DNA of 64,000 nt from JAVBPR01 sp031549485 (GCA_031549485.1 JAVBPR010000017.1:21837-85836), one strand, 5' to 3'; shown: positions 35,928 to 45,109, counted from the first letter of the stretch. Notes: generated from the sequence alone by a model not told the origin. Numbers and translations: made by a program.

Positions 35928-37712
35928 ATGAAAAATAAAAAAGAAATACTCGCGGCAGAGCTTTATGATTATTCCACCGTCGAAAGCCGCGAAAAAACAG
36001 CGCAGTATCTTTTTGAATACGCGAAAACCGAAAAGCAGAGTTACGCCGACAAATTCGCGGAATACGACAGCTACTATAAGGGCGAGCATAAGGCGCAAAA
36101 CGAGCTTGCCACAGCGTTTGCAAACGCGGGGTTCTCCTTTGTTCCGCCGGTCGTTCCCGATCCGTATATTCACGTGGAAAGCCAGATAGACCCCGAGCTT
36201 CCCGATTTTGAATTCTGCGGCAGGGACAGCGATTATGACAGCGACAAGGCGAGGCAGCGTGAGTTCGCGGTGCGGTATATCCTTGAAAACAACCGGATAA
36301 AGGACGTTATCGCGAAAAACGAGCGCCGCCTGAATAAATACGGCAACGCGTTTTGGAAAGCGTACTGGGACAGCGGGCTTGCGGGGGGCGATATCGCGCT
36401 AAAAGACATCGATCCGGCGAATATTTTTCCAGATCCGTCCGCCTGCGACCTCGACTCCTGCGAATATATCGACTACGCCTATATGATGCATAAAAACAAG
36501 GCGGCGAGGGTTTTCGGAAAAGAGCTTGCCGGGAAGAAGCTGCGGCTTGCCGACCTTTCGTCGGGCGGATATTTTGACACCGAGATTTACAGAAGCGACC
36601 TGCATAATCCGGGCGACGATAACATTCAGATTGTAGAGCATTGGTTCCGCCAGCCGTGTGACGGGGAGGCAACCGTTGAAACTGTGAAAAACGGAAAGAC
36701 CTATAAAGAAAAAATCAAATATTCGGCGGGGGATATCGCCTGCATCGTAATGGCGGCGGGACACGAGCTGAAATATATCCCGAAATACTGGATAAAAACC
36801 GCCGCGCAAAATAAAAGATACCCGTTTGTGCATTATTACAAAATCGCCAGCGAGAATCAGTTTTGGGCATTTTCCGAGATGGAGGTCGTTATCCCGCTCG
36901 CCGACGCGGCGGACAGGGAAATAGCTTTCGGGCAGCTTAACAACGCGCTCACAAGCAATGATATTTTCATTATGGAGGAAAATTCGCTTGCCGAGGGGCA
37001 GGAGATAACAAACGAGCCAGGCGGCGTTATTGTAACAAAGCCGGGCAAGCTTAACTCGGTCCGCAGAATGGGCGGGCTTTCGAGCACCCTCAGGTATCTC
37101 GCGAACGCGAACGTATTTCAGGAGCAAATTGAAAAAGGGCTTGGCAATTTCGACAGCGCAAACGGCGTAGAGCCGGCGAGGGTGACGACCGCAAGCGGCA
37201 TAGCTCAGCTAAACGAGCGCGCCGAGGCGAGAAAAAACATCAAAAAAGCGGACAGGCTCAACGGATTCGAGCGGCTTTTCGAGCTTCTTGACTGGCTTGC
37301 GCTTGAATTTTTTGAGGACGAAAAGCTGATTTTTATCGGCGCGGCGGATAAAAAAGCGCTGCTTCAATACGAGATGAACATGATTGCAAATCCCGGAATG
37401 TTTATCTCAAATCTTGATCCGAAGCTCGGACCTATAGTTTATAAATACCGTCCGGCCGAATATCTCGCAGAGCAAAATGGTGAGTTTTACTATCCGCGGA
37501 TTGACGCGACGGTCCGCGCGGGAGACGGCGCGAGAAAATCAAAATCATATTCGGTTTCGCTTCTCGAAACAATGTCAAGGACAGCGATAACCGAAGATAA
37601 TTACAAGTTTATTATCGCGCTTTTGGAGGTCAGCGACATCCCGCAGAGCAAAGAGCTTGCAAGTTATCTCGAAGAAAAATATGGAAGACTGGAGGAGGAA
37701 AATGAAATTTAA
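35928..37712 (+). CDS. Phage portal protein
   Basis: 594 residues from ATG with AAGGAGG upstream. IDPANIFPDP near residue 165 is a widespread portal motif, preceded by ENNRIKDVIAKNERRLNKYG; FGQLNNALTSNDIF, TTASGIAQLNERAEARKN and a long stem helix follow. Portals form the dodecameric channel for DNA entry and exit. Here the portal is encoded after scaffold, coat and two further structural genes, whereas most tailed phages place it straight after terminase. Its stop overlaps the next start by eleven bases. Confidence 0.85.
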   Translation: MKNKKEILAAELYDYSTVESREKTAQYLFEYAKTEKQSYADKFAEYDSYYKGEHKAQNELATAFANAGFSFVPPVVPDPYIHVESQIDPELPDFEFCGRDSDYDSDKARQREFAVRYILENNRIKDVIAKNERRLNKYGNAFWKAYWDSGLAGGDIALKDIDPANIFPDPSACDLDSCEYIDYAYMMHKNKAARVFGKELAGKKLRLADLSSGGYFDTEIYRSDLHNPGDDNIQIVEHWFRQPCDGEATVETVKNGKTYKEKIKYSAGDIACIVMAAGHELKYIPKYWIKTAAQNKRYPFVHYYKIASENQFWAFSEMEVVIPLADAADREIAFGQLNNALTSNDIFIMEENSLAEGQEITNEPGGVIVTKPGKLNSVRRMGGLSSTLRYLANANVFQEQIEKGLGNFDSANGVEPARVTTASGIAQLNERAEARKNIKKADRLNGFERLFELLDWLALEFFEDEKLIFIGAADKKALLQYEMNMIANPGMFISNLDPKLGPIVYKYRPAEYLAEQNGEFYYPRIDATVRAGDGARKSKSYSVSLLETMSRTAITEDNYKFIIALLEVSDIPQSKELASYLEEKYGRLEEENEI

Positions 37713-38940
37713 AGATTTGAAGTTTAAAAGCGGTGATTTTGCGGGGCAGGATATTTCTTCGCTTCCGGACAGGGTTGTCGGCAACGCCGCGATTTTAAAA
37801 CGGCGGTTTGACAATATCGGGAAAAATGTAATTGCGATGGGGCAGTGGAACAGCCTTATGGACGCGCTTGAATCCGCTTATGCGGCGAAAAACATCGGAT
37901 TTGCCTCGACCGAGGGAATCGACAAAACAACCGTTCAGGACGCTGTTACATATGTTTACGACCAGCTTCGGAATATCGCGGTCGATCCGAAATATCTGCC
38001 CGACCGAAGCATAACCGAGATAAAGCTCGATGAAAAGATTGCCTCCGCAATAGCGACGGCGGACAAGGTTATAGACGAGATGAAATCGCTTCAACTTAAT
38101 ATCCTCAAAAGCGGCGGCACTCTTTCGTATGTCGAGGGGATTGTCGAGGGTTTTATGAGTTCCGCAAATATTGATACGGCGCTTTCGGCAGATTGGGGAT
38201 ATTCTTCGAGCGAAAAAAATATCTGGCTACAAAAAAATCCAACGACCACAAATACTCTCTATGCTCCGCCCGACAGCGGAATGGGAACATTTACCGGCGG
38301 ACCGGGTCTTGATTTTCATTTCAGCGTTGCCGGATCAAAAAAACTTCAGAAAATGGAGCTTTATTTTTATCCGTCGATTTCCGGCAAAGCGGATTACGGC
38401 ACCGTTTCGGTGCAAACATATAAAAACGGCAGTTATCAGCTTGTCGGGCCTGTCGGAAAACTTTTGCCGTATAACAGCACAAGCACCTGCACGACAATCG
38501 AGTTCGAAAAAGAGTTTCAGGAAGCCAGGTCGTTTTCTGCTGACGTCGCGCCGCTTTGGCCGCTCTACAAAACAAACGACGAGGGAGATTTTGCTTTGAC
38601 CGATGTCGCTGTAAAAGTCGTTATGTATTTTGAGGATTTGGGCAGCGCAAAGGTCACAACAAAAAGCTACGACCTCGGCAGAAATTGCAGCGGCGGCAAA
38701 TTTGTTATTCACGCCTCGGCGGGGGACAGCGGCGTTCGCGCCTTTGCCGAGATAGCGGATTGCGAGCCGGTCGAGATGACCTTTGCGGAGAGCAGAAACC
38801 TAACCCTTTACGGCGTTGCGATAAGCGAGCTTAGTTACGATCTCAAAGCGCCGGTCCATTTTGACAAAATGCGCCTGAGAATTTCAAGCGAAGCTACCGG
38901 TGTTCGAAAAATATACGGCTACTATTTCATACCGGCATAA
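37702..38940 (+). CDS. Tail-fibre/receptor-binding-like protein
   Basis: 412 residues from ATG 37702, with GGAGGAGG directly upstream, inside the portal gene's end. The N-terminal half is helical; SLPDRVVGNAAILKRRFDNI followed by NSLMDALESA is the usual attachment part of fibre or baseplate upper proteins in Firmicute phages. The C-terminal half is beta-rich and could be a carbohydrate-binding domain. It probably recognises the host surface. If so, it is the element's specificity determinant. Confidence 0.65.
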   Translation: MKFKDLKFKSGDFAGQDISSLPDRVVGNAAILKRRFDNIGKNVIAMGQWNSLMDALESAYAAKNIGFASTEGIDKTTVQDAVTYVYDQLRNIAVDPKYLPDRSITEIKLDEKIASAIATADKVIDEMKSLQLNILKSGGTLSYVEGIVEGFMSSANIDTALSADWGYSSSEKNIWLQKNPTTTNTLYAPPDSGMGTFTGGPGLDFHFSVAGSKKLQKMELYFYPSISGKADYGTVSVQTYKNGSYQLVGPVGKLLPYNSTSTCTTIEFEKEFQEARSFSADVAPLWPLYKTNDEGDFALTDVAVKVVMYFEDLGSAKVTTKSYDLGRNCSGGKFVIHASAGDSGVRAFAEIADCEPVEMTFAESRNLTLYGVAISELSYDLKAPVHFDKMRLRISSEATGVRKIYGYYFIPA

Positions 38941-38949
38941 GGAGGAAAA

Positions 38950-39897
38950 ATGACGAAAGTAATTTATAATAACCCGGCGCCGGGGGGAAGTTCGGGGCTC
39001 GGTAAAGGCGGCAGTAAATTCAGGCCGTATGACATAAACGATGTCATGGTGCCGATTCCCGATTCGATGAAAGGGATGCCGCGCACTTCGCCGGTAAACG
39101 AAAACCCGAACCGCCCCTCAGGATATTTTGACAACCCCGATATTGTGGGCGGCGCGTACTATGCGGAGGCGCTTAAAAATTCGCAAAGCGCCGTTAAAGC
39201 GGGCGAGCGATACCAGATTGCGGCGCTGGCCGCCGCGCGCGGGAAAATCAACGCCAACGCGACAGAAGTAAGGGCAAGAGCGTATAACACCGGTCGTCTT
39301 TCGGCGGTTGGCAACGCGGAACTTTTGGCGAATATGGGGCTGGACGGAAATATGTACGCCGGGCCGCGCTCCGGCTTCGGCGAAACCTCGCGAATCGCGC
39401 AGGATATCGCAATGCGAAACAACATTAATTCGGCAAATATGGCCGAGATGGAGCAGCTTGCGGCGTTAGAAAGCGAAGCGGCGAGGATAAGAAATTCCTC
39501 CGCGCAGGCGATGGCAAATCTTGAAAGCGAATATTTGCTGCGCGTCGCCGGACTTGCGCGGGACGACGAGAAAAGCGCGGCGGCAGCGGCGGCAAGAGCG
39601 GCCGAAGAAGACAGGGAAAGCGATTACAAAATAGCCGGGATAATGGCCGAATACGGCGACTACAGCGGATACGCGGAGCTCGGCATGACGCAAGAGCAGA
39701 TAGACACGCTAAACGCAAAAGCGGAGGCGAGGTATCAGGATGAAAAATCCGCCGCCGACTGGGACCGCGCGATGAAACTTTGGCAGGTAGACGGCACCGC
39801 AAACCCGTGGGTTGCGGAGGTTCTCGGCGTTCCGGTAGGAGCGACCACCGATAGCGCGTATTATCACGCGGCGTCGATCGCGGCAAGAAAAAGGTAG
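38950..39897 (+). CDS. Ala-rich coiled protein, possible ejection protein
   Basis: 315 residues, with AAGGAGG before the ATG. A Gly/Pro-rich N-terminal 70 residues lead to a long Ala/Glu/Arg helical region (AAAAAARAAEEDRESDY) and a C-terminal DWDRAMKLWQ segment. This resembles internal virion or DNA-ejection proteins of short-tailed phages more than a tape measure, which would be longer. No enzymatic domain is visible. Assigned by position and composition only. Confidence 0.5.
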   Translation: MTKVIYNNPAPGGSSGLGKGGSKFRPYDINDVMVPIPDSMKGMPRTSPVNENPNRPSGYFDNPDIVGGAYYAEALKNSQSAVKAGERYQIAALAAARGKINANATEVRARAYNTGRLSAVGNAELLANMGLDGNMYAGPRSGFGETSRIAQDIAMRNNINSANMAEMEQLAALESEAARIRNSSAQAMANLESEYLLRVAGLARDDEKSAAAAAARAAEEDRESDYKIAGIMAEYGDYSGYAELGMTQEQIDTLNAKAEARYQDEKSAADWDRAMKLWQVDGTANPWVAEVLGVPVGATTDSAYYHAASIAARKR

Positions 39898-39904
39898 GAG
39901 AAAA

Positions 39905-40303
39905 ATGGAAAACACAGTAATTTATATTAAAACGGTGGCGGCGTCTATAGGCGCGATTTTGGGCGCATTTTTCGGCGAATTAAACGGGCTTTTTTATGCG
40001 CTTGTCGCTTTTGTGGCGGCCGATTATATCTCGGGCGTTATCTGCGCCATAAACGAAAGAAAGCTGAGTTCCGAGGTCGGCTGGCACGGAATTTTCAAAA
40101 AAATCATGATATTTGTCCTTGTCGGAACGGCGAATATTCTCGACGTGTATATCTTAGGGCAAGCGGAAATTTTGAAAAACGCGACAATCCTTTTTTACAT
40201 AGCAAACGAGGGGATTTCGCTTCTCGAAAACGCTTCGAGGCTCGGAATGCCGGTTCCGGAAAAGCTGAAAAATATTTTAGCCCAGCTTCACAAGGAGGAA
40301 TAA
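39905..40303 (+). CDS. Phage holin (TcdE/Cph1-type)
   Basis: 132 residues, three membrane segments at about 8-30, 35-50 and 68-90. DYISGVICAINERKLSSEVG and the KKIMIFVLVG segment are characteristic of the toxin-secretion/phage-lysis holin family of Clostridia and Bacilli. Holins open the membrane for the endolysin. The amidase gene starts two bases after its stop, a standard lysis cassette. Family members also export toxins, so a non-lytic release role cannot be excluded. Confidence 0.93.
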   Translation: MENTVIYIKTVAASIGAILGAFFGELNGLFYALVAFVAADYISGVICAINERKLSSEVGWHGIFKKIMIFVLVGTANILDVYILGQAEILKNATILFYIANEGISLLENASRLGMPVPEKLKNILAQLHKEE

Positions 40304-40304
40304 G

Positions 40305-41441
40305 ATGCATATAACCGAGGATTTGATTCCGAAGACGTGCAAAAACCGCCCGACGGCGGGAAAGACCGCCGCGGTAAAGAAAATCACCATTCATGAAACC
40401 GATAATACGGCAAAAGGAGCAAACGCCGCCGCTCACGCAAAATATCTGAAAGACGGGGCGGTGGCGGACAAGGTTTCATGGCATTATACGGTGGATGAAG
40501 ACGGGGCAATAAGGCATATTCCGGATGGCGAAACCGCATGGCATTCGGGCACCGCGCAGGGGAACAAAAGCATCGGAATAGAGCTTTGCGTAAATAAAGA
40601 CGGCGATTTCGAAAAGACTTTTCGAAATGCCGCCGAGCTTGTAAAAGGTCTTCTGAAAAAGCACGGCCTTGGCAAAACCGACATCGTGCAGCACTATTAT
40701 TGGAACAAAAAGAACTGCCCGAAAACAATCAGAGCCAAAGGGCGCTGGCAGGAATTCCTTGATTTGGCGACAGGAGGGAAAGAGATTTACATATACAGCG
40801 AAAAAGACGGGTTTCATACGGTAAAAACCGACATCGAAAATTTTGACCTTATGATACTCGACGCAAAAAAGAAAACAACAAAGATAAAGAATTATTTTAA
40901 TGCCGGATTTTTCAGCGCGCTGGCAAACGGGAAAACCATTCCGGTCGGCAATCTCGCCTGCGGCGGGAATATCGTTTCGGAGTGCTATCGAAACGCCGCG
41001 TGGATTAACCTTTCACGGAAAAAAGTGTCCACACTTATCGTTACGAAAACCGGCGCAAAGATCGAAAAAACCGACAGGCTGGATAATATCGAAGGGTTAC
41101 GGTGCGCCGTCTCGGGCGTTCCGGTGCTCATCGGCGGCCGCGAGGTCTCGCTTTCTAAAGATGTGAAGCCGGAGAGCTGGTTCGGGGGCGAACTTTCGCC
41201 CACGTGGCACGGGTTTTTGACCGTTTTTGAGGGAAAAATCATTTATCACGCATTTAAAACAGCCTCCAAAACGGCGGCGGCCGCGACCACCGAAATCTAT
41301 AAAAAGCTTAAAAACTTCGGATATTCGGACGTTATTATGCTTGATGGCGGCGGAAGTTTTGTCCTCGACGTGGACGGGACAAACAAAGCTGTTACAAGCG
41401 AAAACCGCGTAATAAACAGCGTCGGGCTGTTCGGTATTTAA
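40305..41441 (+). CDS. Endolysin: amidase_2 fused to phosphodiester-glycosidase-like domain
   Basis: 378 residues from ATG with AAGGAGG upstream. Residues 1-150 are a zinc N-acetylmuramoyl-L-alanine amidase (ITIHETDN, WHYTVDEDG, IGIELC, HYYWNKKNCPKTIR), which cuts peptidoglycan. From about 155 the chain resembles the NAGPA or phosphodiester-glycosidase fold: YFNAGFF, then GVPVLIGG, and the hallmark VIMLDGGGS near the end. Such domains remove sugar-phosphate links, which could suit teichoic or phosphorylated surface polymers. No signal peptide; release relies on the holin. The domain pairing is uncommon. Confidence 0.88.
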   Translation: MHITEDLIPKTCKNRPTAGKTAAVKKITIHETDNTAKGANAAAHAKYLKDGAVADKVSWHYTVDEDGAIRHIPDGETAWHSGTAQGNKSIGIELCVNKDGDFEKTFRNAAELVKGLLKKHGLGKTDIVQHYYWNKKNCPKTIRAKGRWQEFLDLATGGKEIYIYSEKDGFHTVKTDIENFDLMILDAKKKTTKIKNYFNAGFFSALANGKTIPVGNLACGGNIVSECYRNAAWINLSRKKVSTLIVTKTGAKIEKTDRLDNIEGLRCAVSGVPVLIGGREVSLSKDVKPESWFGGELSPTWHGFLTVFEGKIIYHAFKTASKTAAAATTEIYKKLKNFGYSDVIMLDGGGSFVLDVDGTNKAVTSENRVINSVGLFGI

Positions 41442-41496
41442 CACCGCGCGGCAACTTGCCGATGTTGCGGTTTGAAACAATTATGAACACAAAATA

Positions 41497-41524
41497 AACC
41501 TGCCTTCGGGCAGGTTGTTTTTTT
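41497..41524 (+). terminator. Terminator after lysis cassette
   Basis: AACCTGCC/GGCAGGTT stem with TTCG tetraloop and eight-base T-run; ends the phage-like late transcript. Confidence 0.93.
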
Positions 41525-41565
41525 GCATGTAAATAGATATACTAATACTGAATAGGAGGCATTTT

Positions 41566-42546
41566 ATGTCTAATATAAAACCAACTTATTACGGCGGGCA
41601 GGCTCTCATCGAAGGGGTTATGATGAAGGGGCTTGACAGCTGTGCTTGCGCTGTGCGCTCGCCCGAGGGCGAAATTGTCAAGGTGCTTGCGCCGGTCCCG
41701 TCGCCAAAAGATAAATTTGCGCCGCTCGGCTGGCCGATTATCAGGGGAATAGCGAATTTTTTCGGCATGATGACGCTCGGGATGAAGACACTCACCTTTT
41801 CGGCGAACATCGCCGGAACCGAGGAAGTGGAGGGTGAACCTTCTAAGCTCGATAAATGGCTAAATGAAAAACTCGGAAAATCTGCGATGAATGCGATTGT
41901 CGGCGTAGCTTCGCTGCTTGGCGTTGTTATCGCGCTTTTCCTTTTCATGTTTTTGCCGGCTCAGGCGGTGAAATTCGGCTCGAATCTTTTCCCGAATCTT
42001 CCGGCTTTTGTCCTCACGATTTTTGAGGGAATTATTAAAATAATAGTTTTTGTCATTTATATTCTTGCGGTATCAAAGATGAAGGAAATCGACCGCGTTT
42101 TCCGCTATCACGGCGCGGAGCATAAGACGATACACTGCTTTGAACACGGGCAGGAGCTGACTCCCGATAATGCCGACAAATTCCCGACCTATCATCCGCG
42201 CTGCGGAACCTCGTTTATAACGCTGGTGCTGGTCGTTTCGATTATTGTTTACTCCTTTGTCGAGTGGGATGTTCTTTGGATTCGCGTGCTGATGAAACTG
42301 CTCCTTTTGCCGGTCGTTATGGGCGTTTCTTATGAAATTTTGCGGATAAACGGCAGATACGATAACTGGTTTACAAGAATTATCGGTTATCCCGGCAAAC
42401 TTATGCAGAAACTTACCGTAAAAGAGCCGGACAAAGATATGCTTGAAGTTGCCATAACCTCGCTTAAAACGGTCATCGAACACGAAAAACCGGGCAGCTA
42501 TCCCGAGACGACCGAAGGTTTGATGCACGGATTTCCCGAGTCATAA
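41566..42546 (+). CDS. DUF1385 membrane protein (YqhQ-like)
   Basis: 326 residues. YYGGQALIEGVMMKG at the N-terminus, FRYHGAEHKTIHCFEHG near 180 and FPTYHPRCGTSF near 205 are DUF1385/YqhQ signatures; the conserved His and Cys suggest a metal site. Four to five hydrophobic segments lie at about 115-165 and 215-260. The biochemical role is unknown. AGGAGG before the ATG. It stands ahead of prmC, a pairing common in Clostridia, where it links to translation-termination genes by neighbourhood only. Confidence 0.93.
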   Translation: MSNIKPTYYGGQALIEGVMMKGLDSCACAVRSPEGEIVKVLAPVPSPKDKFAPLGWPIIRGIANFFGMMTLGMKTLTFSANIAGTEEVEGEPSKLDKWLNEKLGKSAMNAIVGVASLLGVVIALFLFMFLPAQAVKFGSNLFPNLPAFVLTIFEGIIKIIVFVIYILAVSKMKEIDRVFRYHGAEHKTIHCFEHGQELTPDNADKFPTYHPRCGTSFITLVLVVSIIVYSFVEWDVLWIRVLMKLLLLPVVMGVSYEILRINGRYDNWFTRIIGYPGKLMQKLTVKEPDKDMLEVAITSLKTVIEHEKPGSYPETTEGLMHGFPES

Positions 42547-42590
42547 TCAGGCGCATATAAAACAAAATAAACTCGGAAAGCGGCGCGAAA

Positions 42591-43412
42591 ATGAACGCAA
42601 AAGAGCTTAAATATATTATCAGGAACCGCCTCGCAAAAGAGGCGCAAAACTCCGCCTCATTCGAGGCGGAGCAATTTATTATACACTTTTTGGGGCTGAA
42701 AAAAGAGGATATTTTAAGAGGCGCGGAGGCCGAATTTACATCCGAACTGAAAAAAGCGGTCGAGGAAAGGGCGGCGGGCAAACCGCTGCAATATATCCTT
42801 GGGCAGTGGGAGTTTTACGGCAACAAAATCCTCTGCAAAGAAGGGGTGCTTATACCGCGGCCCGAAACCGAGTTTTTGGTGGATGTAGCCGTGTTCCACG
42901 GCGGCGAAAGTATTTTGGAGCTATGCGCCGGAAGCGGCGCGGCGGGAATTAACGCCGCAATCAAATTAAAAGCAAAACGCGCGGTTTTCAGCGATATTAA
43001 TGACGACGCGCTGAAACTCTGCGGGGAAAACGCAAAAATGCTCGGCATAGCGGAAAAAGCCGAGTTTTTAAAAGCGGATATTTTTGAAGCCGACAGCTAC
43101 GGAAAATTTGATATTATACTCTCAAATCCGCCCTACATAAACGAAAAAGATATGGCGCAGCTTCCCGAAAATGTAGCGAAGTATGAGCCGCACACGGCGC
43201 TTTTCGGCGGCGAGGACGGGCTTGATTTCTATCGCCGGATTGCGGAAATCGCGCCCGATAACATGAACTGCGGCGCGCTTTTGGCGGTTGAAGTGGGATA
43301 TGATCAAGCTGACGCGGTTTGCAATATGTTTGCAAAGTCCGGTTTATCGGACATTCGGAAGGTGAAAGACTACAGCGGCATTTTCCGTGTTGTAACGGCT
43401 ATTTATAAATGA
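42591..43412 (+). CDS. prmC: Release factor glutamine methyltransferase PrmC
   Basis: 273 residues. IPRPETEFLVDVAV and the SAM-binding LELCAGSGAAGINAAI come first, then LSNPPYIN, the NPPY motif that methylates glutamine in the GGQ loop of release factors. Without it termination is slow. Full length for the family, but the usual prfA neighbour is absent here. ATG with AAAGCGGCG upstream, a weak site. The end overlaps the recA promoter. Confidence 0.96.
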   Translation: MNAKELKYIIRNRLAKEAQNSASFEAEQFIIHFLGLKKEDILRGAEAEFTSELKKAVEERAAGKPLQYILGQWEFYGNKILCKEGVLIPRPETEFLVDVAVFHGGESILELCAGSGAAGINAAIKLKAKRAVFSDINDDALKLCGENAKMLGIAEKAEFLKADIFEADSYGKFDIILSNPPYINEKDMAQLPENVAKYEPHTALFGGEDGLDFYRRIAEIAPDNMNCGALLAVEVGYDQADAVCNMFAKSGLSDIRKVKDYSGIFRVVTAIYK

Positions 43413-43418
43413 TATAAT
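43390..43418 (+). promoter_or_regulatory. Promoter of recA
   Basis: TTGTAA (43390-43395), 17-base spacer, TATAAT (43413-43418), overlapping the prmC stop. No LexA-type GAAC-N4-GTTC palindrome is present. Confidence 0.75.
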
Positions 43419-43454
43419 GCAAATAATTAATGAATATACATAAGGGGAAATTTT

Positions 43455-44531
43455 ATGGCGGACAAGAAAAATGCGCTCGACACCGCGCTGCTCCAGCTTG
43501 AAAAGCAATTCGGCAAAGGCACGATTATGAAACTCGGCGAAAATGCGGCGATGAATGTCAGTTGCGTTCCGACCGGTTCTATTTCGCTCGATTTCGCTCT
43601 CGGAATCGGCGGCGTTCCGAAAGGCAGGATTATCGAGATTTTCGGGCCGGAGTCCTCGGGTAAAACAACCCTTGCACTACATATTATCGCGGAAGCTCAA
43701 AAGGGCGGCGGCGACGTCGCGTTTATCGACGTTGAGCATGCGCTTGATCCTGTTTATGCCCGCGCGCTCGGCGTAGATATCGACAGCCTTCTCGTCTCCC
43801 AGCCGGATACCGGCGAGCAGGCGCTTGAAATCGCGGAAGCGCTTATCCGAAGCGGCGCGCTCGAAGTCGTTGTTATCGACTCGGTCGCGGCTCTCGTTCC
43901 CCGCGCCGAAATCGAAGGGCTTATGGGCGACACCCACGTCGGGCTTCAGGCAAGGCTTATGTCCCAGGCGCTCCGCAAGCTCGCCGGCGTCGTCGCGAAA
44001 AGCAACTGCGCGTGTATTTTTATAAATCAGCTCCGCGAAAAGGTCGGCATTGTTTACGGTAATCCCGAGGTAACGCCTGGCGGACGGGCTTTGAAGTTTT
44101 ATTCCTCTGTCCGAATCGACGTTCGCAAAAGCGAGCAGATAAAAAGCGGAACCGACGTTGTCGGAAGCCGCACCAAAGCAAAGGTCGTCAAAAACAAGGT
44201 CGCGCCACCGTTTAAGGTCGCCGAATTCGACATAATGTACGGCACCGGAATTTCGAAAACCGGCGAGCTTATCGACCTTGGCGTCAAATTTGACATAATT
44301 CAGAAAAGCGGAACATGGTTTTCATACGGTGACACCCGCATAGGCCAGGGCAAGGAAAACAGCAAAGAGTATTTGCTAGAAAATCCCGACTTGGCAGCCG
44401 AGATAGAACAAAAAATCAGCCAGAAAAACAAAAACGACGGTCTTCCCGAGGATGACGCGCCTGTCAAGGTCAGCATAACGCCGAGAGGGGAAAGCGCGGC
44501 GGCGGATATCGACATCGAAGTTGAAGACTGA
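43455..44531 (+). CDS. recA: Recombinase RecA
   Basis: 358 residues. Walker A GPESSGKTTL near residue 70, Walker B VVVIDSVAAL near 140, the DNA-binding L1 (GLMGDTHVGLQARLM) and L2 (INQLREKVGIVYGNPE) loops are all present, followed by an acidic C-terminal tail. RecA forms filaments on single-stranded DNA for strand exchange and triggers LexA cleavage. ATG preceded by AAGGGGAAA. Its last base is shared with the recX start, so the two are coupled. Confidence 0.99.
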   Translation: MADKKNALDTALLQLEKQFGKGTIMKLGENAAMNVSCVPTGSISLDFALGIGGVPKGRIIEIFGPESSGKTTLALHIIAEAQKGGGDVAFIDVEHALDPVYARALGVDIDSLLVSQPDTGEQALEIAEALIRSGALEVVVIDSVAALVPRAEIEGLMGDTHVGLQARLMSQALRKLAGVVAKSNCACIFINQLREKVGIVYGNPEVTPGGRALKFYSSVRIDVRKSEQIKSGTDVVGSRTKAKVVKNKVAPPFKVAEFDIMYGTGISKTGELIDLGVKFDIIQKSGTWFSYGDTRIGQGKENSKEYLLENPDLAAEIEQKISQKNKNDGLPEDDAPVKVSITPRGESAAADIDIEVED

Positions 44532-45109
44532 TGAAAATTACAGATATAATTCACAAAAAAGGTAACCGCTGTGAAATATATATCGACGGAGAAGCAGCGG
44601 CGGTTATCGACCTGTCGCTGCTTTCGGTGACAAAAGGGGAGACGGTAAGCCCGGAAACGGCCGAGGAAATAATCTCGCTCGGGAAGAAAACTGCGGCGCT
44701 CGAGAGCGCGATGCGAAGCCTTACCGCCGCAGATTTTTCGAAAAAAGCGCTTTTTCGCCGCCTGCGCCAAAAAGGCATAGACGAAGAGGCTGCCGGGGAA
44801 GCGGTGAAAACCGTTTCCGAAGCGGGAATCATTTCGGATGAGCGGGTTGCCCTGCGGCTTATCGGCGCCTATTCCGGCGAGAAGCATTTCGGGCGCCGCA
44901 GGGTTGCGGAAGAGCTTTTTAAGCGCGGAATCGAAAAAGAACTTTCGGACGCGCTTATCGAGGAACACGCCCTGCCCGACGGCGAAAACGCGCGGCTTTT
45001 TGCAAAAAGCAAAAGGCTTTGCGAAAAGACGGATAAAAATATTGCCGCGCTTATACGCGCAGGCTATTCTTACGAAGATATCAGAGGGATTTTTGAAAGA
45101 GATGAATAA
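44531..45109 (+). CDS. recX: Regulatory protein RecX
   Basis: 192 residues of three-helix repeats: ALESAMRSLTAADFSKKALFR and RVALRLIGAYSGEKHFGRRR are the clearest. RecX binds RecA filaments and limits their activity. The ATG begins on the last base of the recA stop codon, and the end overlaps rimO by eight bases, so recA-recX-rimO is one transcript. Low overall identity is usual for this family; length and position make the call firm. Confidence 0.93.
   Translation: MKITDIIHKKGNRCEIYIDGEAAAVIDLSLLSVTKGETVSPETAEEIISLGKKTAALESAMRSLTAADFSKKALFRRLRQKGIDEEAAGEAVKTVSEAGIISDERVALRLIGAYSGEKHFGRRRVAEELFKRGIEKELSDALIEEHALPDGENARLFAKSKRLCEKTDKNIAALIRAGYSYEDIRGIFERDE

Larger units (their letters stand above)
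29357..41441. mobile_element. Compact phage-like element (about 12 kb)
   Basis: Ordered modules: repressor and switch, two small early genes, terminase, scaffold, coat, adaptor, large structural protein, portal, fibre-like, coiled protein, holin, endolysin. No integrase, excisionase, replication gene, tape measure, sheath or tail-tube gene is recognised. No tRNA borders it and no flanking direct repeat was identified by eye. Base composition matches the chromosome, suggesting long residence. It may be a short-tailed prophage remnant, a satellite or a domesticated particle. Confidence 0.8.

Noticed and set aside
29340..41560. Attachment sites flanking the phage-like element
   Set aside because: No convincing direct repeats or tRNA end were found by eye at both borders.
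43380..43455. SOS box before recA
   Set aside because: No GAAC-N4-GTTC palindrome is present in the promoter region.
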